In this document: in pieces, positions 13,901 to 25,304 of the stretch
How positions within the stretch are numbered: position 1 is the first letter of the stretch
How the letters are laid out: each line of letters starts with the position of its first letter
Assembly (NCBI GenBank): GCA_023846275.1
Contig: CM043869.1
Span: 38,342,737 to 38,406,736 of the forward strand
Direction of reading: 5' to 3'
Length of the DNA stretch: 64,000 nucleotides
Origin: Vanilla planifolia
Taxonomy: Eukaryota; Streptophyta; Magnoliopsida; Asparagales; Orchidaceae
Program-made: the position numbers and the translations under genes
The notes under the pieces: generated by a model
Seen by the model: the letters and a program-made list of their open reading frames with translations, nothing else
Databases searched by the model: none
Told to the model about the DNA's origin: nothing

Positions 13901-16900
13901 TCCATTAGGCCAACAACACAAGTGTAATTGCTCAATTGCCTACCTCACATCCACGTAACAATGCTCACCCTTGCTCTTGCACAATTGCTCATTTGTGCTT
14001 GTCCACACCTACACACCTTAGTTGCACCCATGCATCCCAAAGCCCTAAAAAAGAATAATGCATGTTATACCCATGCACCCGCACTCACTTTGTGCACTCT
14101 ACAAAAGGAACAATATTAGATTTTCTTTTTCACAATGTGTCAGTCTTTAGCATACGACGCTAGCCATACTTAGTCAATTTTTTGTACCAAAGCCAAATTC
14201 ATCCCCACACATTCTCTATCACCTCCTTGATACCAAAGAGATGGATTTCTCCACATCTCCCTCCATCACAAGAAGTCGAGTGTCCTAATCCAATTGTGTG
14301 TGCTCAAGGTGTTTGTTATAATGCCTTAATGACCAAACCATATAGATATGTATTGAGATATCTAAGTTGCATCATAATAAGTCAATCTATCTAATGCTCA
14401 AGCCCTTACTATGAATGTAGATAATATGAGGGTGATTGCGTCCTCTTTAATCCATGCCAACTTTTGCAACAGCCCAGTTATCTTAGGTTTGCTACAACAA
14501 CAATAGTTGTAAAATCCATGAACAACACATGCAATAGTCAACAACTCCAATATTGCTCCACTGGACAAATCCTAAAACATTGAATCGAAGCTTGAGCTAG
14601 AATAGAAGGGTGCACCTCATTTATGTGCTATGATAGAAAAACTCCCTTCAAGCAGGCTTTATGAAAGGCTTCTGTCCTTGTGGCTTTTGATGGACATTTG
14701 TTGTCAATAAGGTCATTTTTGAAGTTTTCAAATAGTTGATCTATGGGTAGATTGCATATTTCTAGTGTTAAACCAAGAATTTTACATCAACCCAACCATT
14801 TGTGTAATATTCATTTGCACGAACAATTAAGAACATATAATACATAACTTCTAGATACAAACATCTCCCTCTTGACTATAATGAATGGACATACACTACA
14901 AACCCTTGATGGCTAATATATACAAAAGAAAAAACAGTGATATGACAAATAACTATAATTTTCCCTTATTGAATCACAAACATCAAGTTTTTGTCTTATT
15001 AAATATTTCAAGTGCTAACCCTTTAAAATTAAATAGATAAGCAAGCAATTATATACTTTTTATGTCAATCAATATAGTTGAAGGCACACGATTAATGTCA
15101 GTACACCTCATAGTCAAAAAGTAGAAGGTATAATAAGCTACTGACAAATGGAGCAATAAACATAAAGATTAGCATAATATACTAAGGTGATCGTATTCGG
15201 TAAAATAATTATATTTATTTATTTTTATTAGGTTAATTTTTTCTAACAATCTTTGTCTTCAATCACATTTTATGTTGGGAATAATAGAGAAGGGTAAGCC
15301 ATTCAATCCTAGGCCTTTGATTGAAGACTTTTCTGCCTTTTATACAAAGCAGATTTGCAGGATTTGGAATTCAAGGGCATGCCATGGATTTGGTGCAACA
15401 ACAAGGAGGTGAGAGCTAAAATCTGATTTAGACTTAATATAGTCATAATGAACTTTAACAGACTCATGGTATTAGCAATGCCCTGGTTCATCTTGTTTGT
15501 ATCAATTCAAATCATTGTCCACTACTTCAATTTAATGATTGGAGTTTATGATGCATGGAAACCATATGAAATTTAAGGATATTTAGTTAACTTTGGACAG
15601 TAGGCACTTGATTCTTGCTTAAGGCTACAGGAGACAAATTTGGAGCCTTAGTTCCATGCTCAACCAAAAGTGTGCTCATTCCTTCATAGCACTTTGTCCT
15701 TGGAGTTCAGAGCAAATGAGTAATTTTTTTACCACTACCAATAGGCTCAAGGGGAGTTACCAGTTTCTAGGAATAGGAGGATTAGAGATATATTTGACAG
15801 AGCAGAAGCATTGATGGCTATAAGGTTAGTAACAAAGTACAACACTTGCCTTGTATGTATTGTGTTTTGGTGTTGGCAGCACACCAAGGTCGGGTGGTAA
15901 TCTCAAAGAAACAAAAACATGGCTTACTTTCACCAAACTACTACCTAGAGGATGGCAAACAGGATTAGTTTCTTTCATGAAGGGGATAGCGCTTATATTG
16001 AGATTACTCAAGAGATTTTGGCAAACTCATGACCGCTTCACCAAGAATTGGTGCCCATCGAATAAATCAACTCTAAAACTTCAGCTCCCTCACCCCCTTA
16101 TATAAACACATATACACCCCATGTGTAGGCAGTAGTTTCTTTTTTAAGTAGAGACTTGATGGCCCCCTTTACCCATGATAATGCGCATGTTTTCTTTTCT
16201 CTAGGGGCAGACAAACTTCAGGTGTGGATAAGGATACAAGATCGTTCTTTAAAAGTTATTAGGATATCTGATGTCATACCCTAGAGATGGACAAGCACAC
16301 TAGGGATGCTCATCCACAAGGTGTAGGGAGTCAATTTGCCTTAATGGTTTTGACCTACTAGCCATAATTTGTTCTAAATGTAATCAAGAGGTAATTCCAT
16401 TGGATCCAAGCCCTCTACAACTTATCAAGGTAGTCCCCTATGGCCATATCATTTTATCCTCTACTCGGTGTTATTGTCGCTTCTTGTCCATAGGAGACAA
16501 AATAGTGGAGAAAGCATTCCTTAACATCAAAGATTGATCATCTAGATTCTCATCTATTGCATGTAGATGATGTTATGCTATAAGCCACAACTATTATCAA
16601 TGCAATTTAAGAGATTTATTCCATTCTTGCTGTTTATTGCCTTACCTTTGAGCAATTGATCAATAGGGGTAAGTTGTCAATCTTCTTTAGTATGACAACT
16701 TCAAGGCATTACCAATAAATGGTTATTAGAAAGCTGAGGTACCAGCAAAAGATTTCAAGTAGATACTTGGGGATTATACTTTGGTTTAGTCAGCCTGTTG
16801 CTATAGATTTTACCCAAATCACTAAGATGGTTAGGGATAAAATCTCTTCATGAGGTGTTAGAGCTCTCTCACTAGTTAGACAAGCTGTTTCCATCAATTA

Positions 16901-19900
16901 TGTCTTGACCTACTTCCCCATCTATGCCTTGTATCACATGTGCATTTCAAGCAAAATCCTAATGACCATTAAGCAGAAGATTCACTCCTTTCTCTAGAAC
17001 AGGGACCTAATGAGGCATGTCATTCACTACATGGCTTAAGAGAGGGTGTCAACACCCATGCCCCACCACAAACTTTTGAGTAGAGGAATGTTCTGATGAT
17101 TAAAACTGCTACAAGGATCATTGTAAATGATGACACCCTACTCAATAATGGGTTGACAAAAGAGACTCTTCGTTTATACGAGAGACCATTACATTTAGAA
17201 ATTGATCTTCATAATAGGGATAAATAAAGGAGGATAGCATTGTTCAACTCATTGCCTTTGTGATGAGTTGCTCCTTCATGGAGGATTCATGGGTTAGACT
17301 TGTTTTATGTAGTTGACCTACTACAATCAACATGGGGGTTGGCATCTTGCACGATGTTGATAGTCTAATCAATGATGATAGTCAATGAGATTAAGACAAA
17401 TTAACTAACTACTTTGGGCATTATGTCACAGATCGGATATCGAAGCATTCATCAGGTTCCCCTAACTTGTTTGATGCACAAAGGCACCCATTATGATGCT
17501 TTGAAGGTCTCTTTTTGGTGGGAGAAGAGTCTCTTAGATACTAGTGTCTGAGGAATTGAGCTTAGTTGAGGTTTGTTGCCATCCTTTAGCAAGAACATTT
17601 GAGAGTTGTTCCAAATTTTTCTTAGTTGCAGGTATGGAGGCTTGCATATGAGAATTTGCAATGCTTTCTTCTCTTGCAAGCTTGTATAACAGGTCTTTCA
17701 TCTACTTGACCAATCTTTGTATCTACCAAAGACAATCAATACCTTCTTTGATCTTCTTATTGGTGTTGCTACCAAGGCAATTACCTACAAGACTAATGCT
17801 CAACTACAAGTTCTTACAACAACCCTCTATCACATTTGATAAAATCACAAAACTAGGGTACATAATTGTCCATCTTTACTCTATCAGTTGTTGTAGCTAC
17901 TATTGTCTCAACCTACCATTCTTATTTCCCTTCTCTTACTTCTAGGAACTGGGATACACCAGCCTACATGGCTCAATTAGCCCCTCTTAGCAGACCCCCT
18001 CTCCTAGAACTAAACCAAGGTTAATTTCAATGCATCTACTCATCTTAATAGCTTGGCTACTAAAAGGATCTACATCGAAGACTATTAGTACATATTTTGG
18101 GCACCCAAAAGATTCAAATATTTCAAATACACATAAAGTTGTTAATAAGAGCTTGAGAGGTTGCAACATTAATGCTAAGGCTTGCAGCACAATGTCTTAT
18201 AGCAAGGGGCCTCTGAGTTAATGTCATTATTGGAATCATTTTATTTTAGAATTTACTAATATCAGTTTTCTTTGACTATGGAGCTTTATATTTTTTTTTT
18301 TGTTGCTATGATAGAAAAGCTATTTAATAAATTATGTGAATTTATGCATCCATTAGGTATGAATTTACCTATTAAGGGAAATGTTAAATTTTGTAAGGAA
18401 ACAAAACGAAATAAATGAAGAAAACTTTTTAGCTAAATTTCTTGTAATTGTTTTAATTGAATTTGACATTATTTTGCAAATGGGTTAGTTAAACTATCAT
18501 CAAGTTTTCATCGATTGTTGTTAAAAGAAATTTATTATTTGAATTCTTAAAAAATCGTTTGTGGTATACTTTTGCAAAGAAAATATGGTTCTAATTACTT
18601 CTACTATGCGAACTCAAAAGTTTTCGAGAAACGAGTATGAAGTATCTTACTAAAAAATTGACTTCAAAAAACTTAACATTAGTTTTTGTATTTAAATTCT
18701 ATAATTTACTTATCACTTCTGTAATTCTAATCTATATATGCTTTCTTTAATTTTTATTTTTCTAATAATGTGCCACTAATATTGTCCAATTTTACATAAG
18801 TAAAAAGATAAAAATCAACTAACAAAAAATAAAAAATAACCTATGTTTTTCTTGGTGTAATCTTAATCTTCTTCCCATTACCTTGTGTTAATTGGAGGAT
18901 TGTAATTAGCAACACACGAATCTTTGGAAGCAAAGACAACATTTCCTAAATATTTTATAATAGGTTTTTAGCAACTTCTCTATCTTCGCTATAGGATAAC
19001 TACCAGCTAAATTAGACTCTATTAATAGAATGAAAACTATAAAGTTTAGCTTTAGAGGATTTCTAAAATCAACAAATTATGAAAAGTACATTACCTAAAT
19101 AAAAAAAACATTTAAGAGAATGAGTACTTTAAAATGTACTTTTAAAATCCCTAAGTTCCTATTACCACAAAAGTTTTCTCACAACTAATGAAATTCATAA
19201 AGACTGAACAAAACAACTTTGAAAGTCTCAACCTTTGATAGTTGTTCAAATTTTAAAAATTTTTATAAGTTAGAAAGAAAGCTTCAAATGATATTATTGG
19301 AGAAAAATTAGTGAAGCACTTAAAACATCCCTTGCCAAAATGGAACTCACCTCATGCTCACACCTTTGTAAACAATCTTATGAATAAAATCAGAAAGCAA
19401 GAAATAGAGCCTCTTGAAACTTGGAGGAAATTAAAGGCAAAATAAGAGAAAAGTACATTCTCCTTACCTAACATTTACATGTTAAGAATCCACCTAATAG
19501 TTTTTCCTAAGAATAAACCTACTCCCAAAAAAACTATTTTTAGAACTACAACTTATAGGATGTCATCTTAAAACCTTTTAAACTATTATTCTAACTATTG
19601 TTCCAATTCCTTTAAAATCTTAATATAAGTTTTTTTGATGTGAAGAACTAGGACATGTTGATTTAGTTTGCCCTAGTAAGTTTAGTGACAACACTAAGAA
19701 GAAACAATTGAAAATGAAGCTTTATAACAAGAATAATTTAATCAAGAAGATAAATAATTGTGTTATGAATCTTGATCATGAGATTGGACACTAAAAGAAA
19801 CAATAATGCAACAAATCTAGAAAACTAACCCCACTGCTCTTCCCATCTTGATAAACTACAAGAAGCAGATTATTGAACCTATTAGAAGTACTAAATCCAT

Positions 19901-21945
19901 CTTAACACCAACTTTTAGGAAAAGAGCAAAGTATGAAGAAGTATCATGAGATGCTCTCACTTTGGCTAAACTATACACCAATGACATTGATTCCTAGCTC
20001 TTCTTCCATTAATTTTCTTTTCCTAATTCAAAAACATGCATACGATGAATGAGGATAAACTCATTAGGCCATTTCATTATTCTCTATCTATGAATGTTAG
20101 TTCTATTGAGATCATCATTCTTATTAAGTTAAAATTATTGTTAATTCATTTGCAACCTATCTTATCTTCATTCAACCAAACTCATGAGAACCAGCATCAT
20201 TAAAGTTTAAACAATTTCTATGTTAACTATCATTTAAAATCCATACATCATATAAAAAACTATGGTTTTTATTGCTTTTCAATAGAATGCTTAATTTTAC
20301 AACCACTCTATAGAAGTTTGACCGATTTGAACTACTTTAAGATCGAAATCTCTATTTAGCTAGTTCTCCAAGTTATTGTGTTTATTTTGCTTTATTAGTT
20401 CAATTTGATTTCTTTAATATTTTGTGTGGGTGCTATCTTTTCGTGCAAAATATTAATTTATTTACGCTATTATTGATTTAATTTTTTATATTATTTTGGA
20501 TTACACTCTATATGTGATGTAAAACATATAAGCATACCGATGTTTATTCTAGGGTTTTACAATTACTATTAGTTTGTGTTTTGATGAGTTTTAAATATTT
20601 CAGAGCAATCCTTTAATTTCTTTGTCTATTATGTTGTACTTTTATTTATTGAACAAAACTTTTCATCAAAAAAGGCAATTTTCATCTAAAAAATTATTAT
20701 ATCATTTTATATGAATAGTTTTATTGGTTTCTATTTGCCACAAAGTACCAAACTCTATCACTAATCATCAAAATACATTTTAATCAATGGCATAGAGTGA
20801 TGCATTAAAGGCTATTAAAAGCATAATGAGGAATAGTTTCCTACCATTAATTCTTTAGATATCCAAAAGATTTGTCATGTTATCTACATGGTGCAACATA
20901 TAAAAAAGAGGTAATAAGTACAATACAAGAAAATAAATTGCACACACTTACAACTTGATGTTACAACATTTTGGTAATAGTTCCAAGGAACTGGACGCTC
21001 AATCTTCACACCACGATCCTCCACCTTTGGTAAAGACCCAGGCGAAGGAACAGAAGCAACTTGAATTCCACCTGTCTTATCCCAGGAAATATGAGCCCCA
21101 CACCAATATTTCAAGTACCAGTGAAGCCCAAATGCAACTTCAACAGCTGTACTGCCCTCGATCCTAATCATCAAACAAGAAGATAGGGAACTTGCTTATC
21201 AAAAAGGAACACCAAATGATCATCCAAGAACATCACAGATCCACAATAATCGTTATATTGTTGAACCCATGTACAGTATTTCATGAACTGGAGTATAATA
21301 TGAATTAAAAATATGGATTACACAAAAACAGCTATAACAAAATGTATTCACGCTGCTGGTGGTTGAAGATAACAAAATCAGCAGCTGCATGATAAATCAA
21401 GGAAGATTTGGCAACTGAAATAAGACCCATAAAGTAAACAGACAAAAAATACAGTGAAGGTATACAGCTTAGTACTCACAGAATTTCTGGTTCATGACGA
21501 CTCCTTTTGACGAAATTTCGAATTCGTAAACAGCTGTACTGTTCGCAAAGCCCCTGTTAGAGCAAACAAAGCAAGGCGATAAACTCCACGAAGAATTGAC
21601 ACGATAAAAATTAGCAGAATGCAGAAGGACTTCGATCAAAACGATGGGTCCGAGAAGCAGTGCGAGGATTCAACTTTCCATGGACAGGATAAGCCATGGA
21701 CGTACCTGGGGGATGACCTTGAAAAGGAAACTAGACGTATGATTCGGGAGCAAACGGCCGAGCACCCCATAGGCTGCTTCCACCTGAACAGAAGGAAGAG
21801 CACGCTGGCTCTCTGCTCGCCGAAGAATGTCCTCCACCGCATCAGCTCCTCTGCTTTCCTTTTCGGCAGAGGCAATAAATGGTGACGGCGACACCAGCAG
21901 GACAGATAGAGGAAGCAGGAACAGCAGGCTGAGAAGAGCTCTCAT
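1923..21945 (-). CDS. NAGLU: Alpha-N-acetylglucosaminidase (NAGLU, GH89), 5' part, 8 exons, continues off left edge
   Basis: Exons in reading order: 21945-21706, 21553-21480, 21163-20952, 8415-8294, 6569-6484, 6307-6213, 5143-5062, 2029-1923. All have GT-AG borders and phases that join without a stop, giving about 339 residues; plant members are about 800. Residues 1-27 form a signal peptide (Leu-rich core, then SPSPFIASA). Family landmarks are [21 protein letters not shown] (exon 3), [16 protein letters not shown] (to residue 175), DWMALQGIN and [13 protein letters not shown] (to 216), GGPAFLAW (230-237), [14 protein letters not shown] and [14 protein letters not shown] (to 321). The family is a lysosomal/vacuolar exo-glycosidase releasing terminal alpha-linked GlcNAc; the Arabidopsis member is linked to reproductive growth. 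The exon with the DTFNE-type catalytic Glu is not in the window, so an intact active site cannot be confirmed. Introns are unusually long: 152, 316, 12536, 1724, 176, 1069 and 3032 bp, then over 1.9 kb. The ATG at 21945 is chosen because it heads the signal peptide. Identification is firm; exon 8 has two possible acceptors. Confidence -1.
2030..5061. other. NAGLU intron 7 with a GC-richer patch at about 2281-3120
   Basis: The flanking exons join in phase (TG + G, a Trp codon), so nothing here needs to be coding. The part at about 2281-3120 is visibly richer in GC than the rest and carries a 98-codon minus-strand open frame (2740-3036) that I cannot assign. It is probably an old insertion. The remainder to 5061 is AT-rich and featureless. 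Confidence -1.
6677..8215. repeat. Nested direct repeats (F1-L1-L2-F2) in NAGLU intron 4 and the end of exon 5's upstream flank
   Basis: Two pairs of diverged direct repeats lie in this 1.7-kb intron. The outer pair is about 6677-6860 and 8085-8215 and shares wording such as TCTATGCA..TTTC.TGCAT.ACTTCAAT. One copy has an extra stretch of about 60 bp. The inner pair is about 6868-7140 (similarity may reach 7230) and 7611-7960, each opening near TCAATATTTAGCATA. A purine run (GTGGGAGAA, near 7600) sits just before the second inner copy, as a polypurine tract sits before a 3' LTR. The inner pair therefore looks like a small non-autonomous LTR element (TRIM-like) placed inside an older duplicated intron segment. 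This reading is inference; the repeats themselves are visible. Confidence -1.
9870..10546 (+). other. Unassigned coding-like fragment, possible retroelement piece
   Basis: A 99-codon open frame (9908-10207) and, further on, a broken reading containing [18 protein letters not shown] (around 10375-10430) have a more coding-like composition than their surroundings. I do not recognise the protein. Because an LTR-like pair follows immediately and a LINE reverse transcriptase relic lies on its far side, this could be the upstream part of the same LINE split by an insertion. That is a guess from order only. Confidence -1.
10547..14275. mobile_element. Decayed LTR-retrotransposon-like element with two diverged long direct repeats
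   Basis: Two direct repeats of about 0.8-1.0 kb, at about 10547-11345 and 13288-14275, flank a central 1.9 kb. Matching points in the same order include AAAGCTCCAAATC.TTAAT.G.TTGCAAT (10667 and 13397), the C-rich stretch containing CAAC..C..ACC.CCATAAT (about 11030 and 13720), TTTGTGCTTGTC (11211 and 14014) and CATCCCCACACATT.TCTATCACCTC (11281 and 14202). Both are in the same orientation. The central part shows no readable gag or pol, so the element is either non-autonomous or badly eroded. No clear primer-binding site or target-site duplication was found. The 196-codon frame at 10909-11499 lies in the first repeat and is not supported as a gene. Confidence -1.
15240..17480 (+). mobile_element. 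LINE (L1-like non-LTR retrotransposon) relic, endonuclease/reverse transcriptase region
   Basis: Reading through many stops and frameshifts, the plus strand keeps the order of an L1-type ORF2. An endonuclease C-terminal stretch appears near 15385 ([16 protein letters not shown]). The linker [10 protein letters not shown] is near 15960-15990. The reverse transcriptase box [10 protein letters not shown] lies at 16551-16580, where LINEs usually have FADD. Then come [11 protein letters not shown] (about 16655-16690), YLGI..WFSQPVA (about 16763-16800) and [24 protein letters not shown] (about 16855-16930), as in L1 elements after the catalytic core. No copy is functional. It is antisense to NAGLU inside its third intron. 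Boundaries are approximate; neither a poly-A tail nor target-site repeats were identified. Confidence -1.
19290..19790 (+). mobile_element. Retrotransposon gag relic with broken zinc knuckle
   Basis: The reading ETWRKLKAK (from about 19413) resembles the TWxxLKxxLRxRF region of Ty3/gypsy gag. About 200 bp on, [14 protein letters not shown] (19639-19680) matches the CX4HX4C part of a retroviral-type zinc knuckle, with a stop in place of the residue before its first visible Cys. Frameshifts separate the two. No protease or reverse transcriptase relic was recognised downstream. Assignment to Ty3/gypsy is moderate. Confidence -1.
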
Positions 21946-21971
21946 CGTCTCTTCGTATTCCTTTCACAGTG

Positions 21972-22560
21972 CCGACAGGAGAGGTTCGGTGATCGGAGAG
22001 TAATTAGGAAATGAATTATTTGAGCATCAGGCTTCTTCCAAGAAATAATCTCATTCGATGCCATTTTACGGCGGGAACTTTCTTCTTGTAGGGTAGAAGT
22101 GATCAACAAGCGAACATCCATCCAGCAGACGCTCCAAGATAGAGTTTGGATCGTTCTCGGCGGCACCAGGAAGTTTGAAGGAATTGTTTCAAACATATCC
22201 TTCGATAATAAAGAAGCTGTGGTAATTTGAATACAGTCGACAAGTGTCCATTGGTCTCGTTTCGTTTTTATAATTTGTCTTAAAGCGCAAATTTGATAAA
22301 CAAATAGTTTTTTATTTGAATATAATTGAAATTTGTTTATTTGTCTTGTTTAGTTGGCAACCTCGTGTGAAAACGGTTTTTTTTATAAAATAGTTTTTTA
22401 ATTAAAAACAATTAAGAATATAGTATGATTTTGGGCCTTTACTTTTTAAAATCATGATTAAAATGATATAAATATCACTCATAATATTTTGAATTTTGAA
22501 AATAAGAAAATTAGGAATTTATTTTTTAAAATGGTGTTTGATTATTTATGATACTTGAGA
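21972..22560 (-). repeat. NAGLU promoter/leader region, proximal copy of a direct duplication
   Basis: This segment directly upstream of the NAGLU start codon is repeated, diverged but collinear, at 23472-24020. Shared anchors in order are GAGTAATTAGGAAAT (21998 / 23498), AATCTCATTC.ATGCCATTTT, ACATCCATC, TTGATAAACAAATAGTTTTT and TTTGGGCCTTTAC (gggcc at 22433 / 23894). Being next to the ATG, this copy presumably holds the working promoter and 5' leader. No clean TATA box could be fixed. Confidence -1.
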
Positions 22561-23471
22561 TCTTGATATATGAAAATAATAAGCTTCATATTATTTTTTT
22601 TTGTTTAAAAAATAGAAGAAGAATTATAACAAGGCCAGTGTCGTCCAACATGACTAAACGGTGGTAGATTCATATTTATTTGTGGTCGAAGACTAACTTT
22701 TTATGATAGAAATTCAACAACAATGTTATTTTAATGTAAAAAAAAAAATTTGAACCAACTTAACTCTAACAACAATGGTTACTTGTTATATTATTATTTT
22801 TCATAATTTATAAATCTTTATAATAAATTATATTGTATTGCTCTTCTAATGTAGATATTTTATTCAAAATAAATGTTATTGTAAAAAATTTGTATGTAAT
22901 ACTTATGTCATGTGCAAGTAAGAATGATTTAATTATAGGATAAATATTATTATTTTTATACTACTCTATTATAAAAGATAAATGATAAGTTAAATATCAA
23001 TATCAAACATAATAAATGATTATTAGAGTCGATCTAATTTATTCACATTTGATTTTTCTTATTTATTTGATTTTCTTAATTTAATTTAAAATGAAATGAC
23101 TTATATGTAATATTTTAAATAGTTTTTAATTATTTTTACACAAATTTATATTTTTTATTATTTTATTAATTAAATATATTTTTATAATTTTTGTTTTAGT
23201 CTAAATTTGTATTTTATATCTACAAGTGTGTTGATATATAATGAACATGAGAGATTATTATTTATTTGATATTATATTTTTATTAAATTGTTGGTCATTT
23301 TGATGTGGATAATTGTTAGTTTATTTATGACAAATTGAGATTTATAGTTAAATTTTATTTATATTTTTATGCATATAGAATTAGTTATTATTTTATCATT
23401 CAGAAGAATATAATTAGATCACAATCTTTTATAAAACAAAATAATCATTTAACAGAAATGATTTCATATCG

Positions 23472-24020
23472 ATGATGGAGGAGGATTGGCAACCAAAGAG
23501 TAATTAGGAAATAGATTATGATAATTAGGGTTTTGCAAAGGAGAAGAGAATCTCATTCAATGCCATTTTGAAGTTTGTTCTCCTTTTTTTTGTTGTAGGT
23601 TGAAAGTGTTCAACGAGTCAACATCCATCAAACCATGCTTCAAGTTGGAGTTAGGAGTCCATGAAGTTTAAGGGAAGTCTCTCTATGAATGGCTTCAATA
23701 ATAAAACAAGCATTGTATCGTTTATTGGTCTTCTACTTAAGCTCGTATTAAAGGAAACGTTTGATAAACAAATAGTTTTTATTTTGAATATAATCGAAAA
23801 GTTCTTGTATAGTTTTGTTTTCAGCATTGTCCTTAAACGCACCTTTTATAATATATTTTTTATTAAAAAAATGAAAAAATTATGATATGAATTTGGGCCT
23901 TTACACTTAAAACGAGTAATTAATATTATATTAATATTATATAACATAATATTTTATAATTTGAAAGCACCAAAAACAGGAGTTTATTTTTTGAAAAGTT
24001 GGTTGATTATTTATGAGTAA
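23472..24020 (-). repeat. Distal copy of the NAGLU promoter/leader duplication
   Basis: Diverged direct repeat of 21972-22560, offset by 1500 bp at one end and about 1461 bp at the other, so small indels have accumulated. No NAGLU exon 1 follows it: the sequence between 22561 and 23471 is AT-rich with nothing resembling the signal peptide. It is either a promoter-only duplication or what is left of a lost tandem gene copy. Confidence -1.
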
Positions 24021-24104
24021 TTAAGGAAATAATATGATTTATCTATTTAAGTGAATATCTTTTATAATACATATCTTTTGATAAATAAATAAATAGATAA
24101 TATG

Positions 24105-24124
24105 ATATATATATATATATATAT
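24105..24124. repeat. (AT)n microsatellite
   Basis: Ten uninterrupted AT units in intergenic AT-rich DNA. Similar runs occur at 25894-25918, 28119-28140 and 43591-43608. Confidence -1.
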
Positions 24125-24125
24125 T

Positions 24126-25149
24126 CCTATCTTCGTTTTAATTGAAACATTTCGTTCACTTCGTTTTAAAGGATAGTAATATCATTTTTTTGTATGGATA
24201 TTAATTTTTAGGATCAAGTTTTTTTTTGCTCATTTTAGATTAAGATTTTATAACATTAAAATTTATTTATATGTTAGTTTTAATATTTTTTGTAAAATAT
24301 ATTCAATTAAAAAGATATGTTCAATTATTCCACATGTAACAATACTAATTATTCATGATAATCTAGAAAAAAAAGAAACATAAGGATTCAAATAATATTT
24401 TTAAACAAGTATGTACTTTTTTCTCTTATACTTGTTTAAAAAAGAATATTTTATTACTTTATATATATTTGATATCGTAAAAAAATATCTCAAAAATTTA
24501 TAAAAAATGTTTAGATAAAATAATATAATAATAAATAATTTTATATCAATTATAAAATTCTCAAATATAAATTTAACTTTTGATTCATTATTTAACAAAT
24601 ATTTAGATCTATTAATTTTATTATTCCTTAAATCACGTGGTAACTTAACGAGACTCTCAAATAATTGTTTAACTAATGATTCGACAATTTGACAAATCTT
24701 TAGATAGATTTGATTCATAATTCTTCATATTATGTGACATTTTAAGACTCTAAAATGATAGTTCTTTTTTTGGATAGTTTAACAAACCTTTAAATCTATT
24801 CAATTCATAATTCTATAAAATATAATATTATAATTTTAATAGTTTATTAAACTGACACTTAATAATTTAAAAGGTTAAATAAATCAATAAAAATCACATT
24901 AATAAAACATCAATATTATAATATTATATTTTAATTAAACTATGAGGTTAAGTTGATATTTTTAACACTAAAAAATATTTCTTAAAGAAAAAATAAAGAT
25001 TATCACAGTAATTGTTTTTATTATTTTTTACTTGCATTGAAACTGTTGTTGAATAATCTATCTTGCTGAAAATAACATAGCGTAAACTGTATATTGGTCT
25101 TTGATAAATGTTTAAATTTTTAAGTTAAAACAAAATAAACAAAAATAAA
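24126..25149. other. AT-rich intergenic spacer
   Basis: No gene seen. The 105-codon minus frame at 24401-24718 is Lys/Ile/Asn/Phe-rich, has no recognised domain, and is expected by chance in such AT-rich DNA. Confidence -1.
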
Positions 25150-25304
25150 TGAAAATGGGAACCACGTGTCGCGAGAAGACAAGTACCATTTCGCCGATCA
25201 TGATTCCCATCCTTCCGGCGGGTGTGACGGAGGACGCACCGGCGGTTATCGCGAACGTTTGCTGGCGGCGCGGCTTAATAAGCGGTGAGGTTGCTTTGTC
25301 ACAG
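25150..25304 (+). promoter_or_regulatory. GC-rich islet with a G-box; possible distal promoter or noncoding first exon
   Basis: In a strongly AT-rich region this 155-bp patch is sharply GC-rich. It starts with CCACGTGTC (G-box/ABRE core CACGTG at 25163-25168) and ends in CACAG|GTATAC, a reasonable 5' splice site at 25304/25305. It could be an alternative noncoding first exon or enhancer of the gene starting at 26761, or a fragment of another sequence carried in by a transposon. Open frames cross it on both strands, but neither resembles a known protein. Confidence -1.

Larger units (their letters stand above)
8416..20951. other. NAGLU intron 3, 12.5 kb, filled with decayed retroelements
   Basis: Donor TT|GTAAGT at 20951 and acceptor TTTTAG| at 8416 (minus strand) join a split Tyr codon and restore the GH89 reading frame, so the whole block is intronic. 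It contains an unassigned GC-richer piece at about 9870-10546, an LTR-like repeat pair (10547-14275), a LINE relic (15240-17480) and a gag relic (about 19290-19790). The relics that can be oriented are on the plus strand, antisense to the host gene. No intact open frame longer than 196 codons is present. Confidence -1.

Noticed and set aside
24401..24718. 105-codon minus-strand frame
   Set aside because: Composition is Lys/Ile/Asn/Phe-rich in very AT-rich DNA, with no domain and no splice context.
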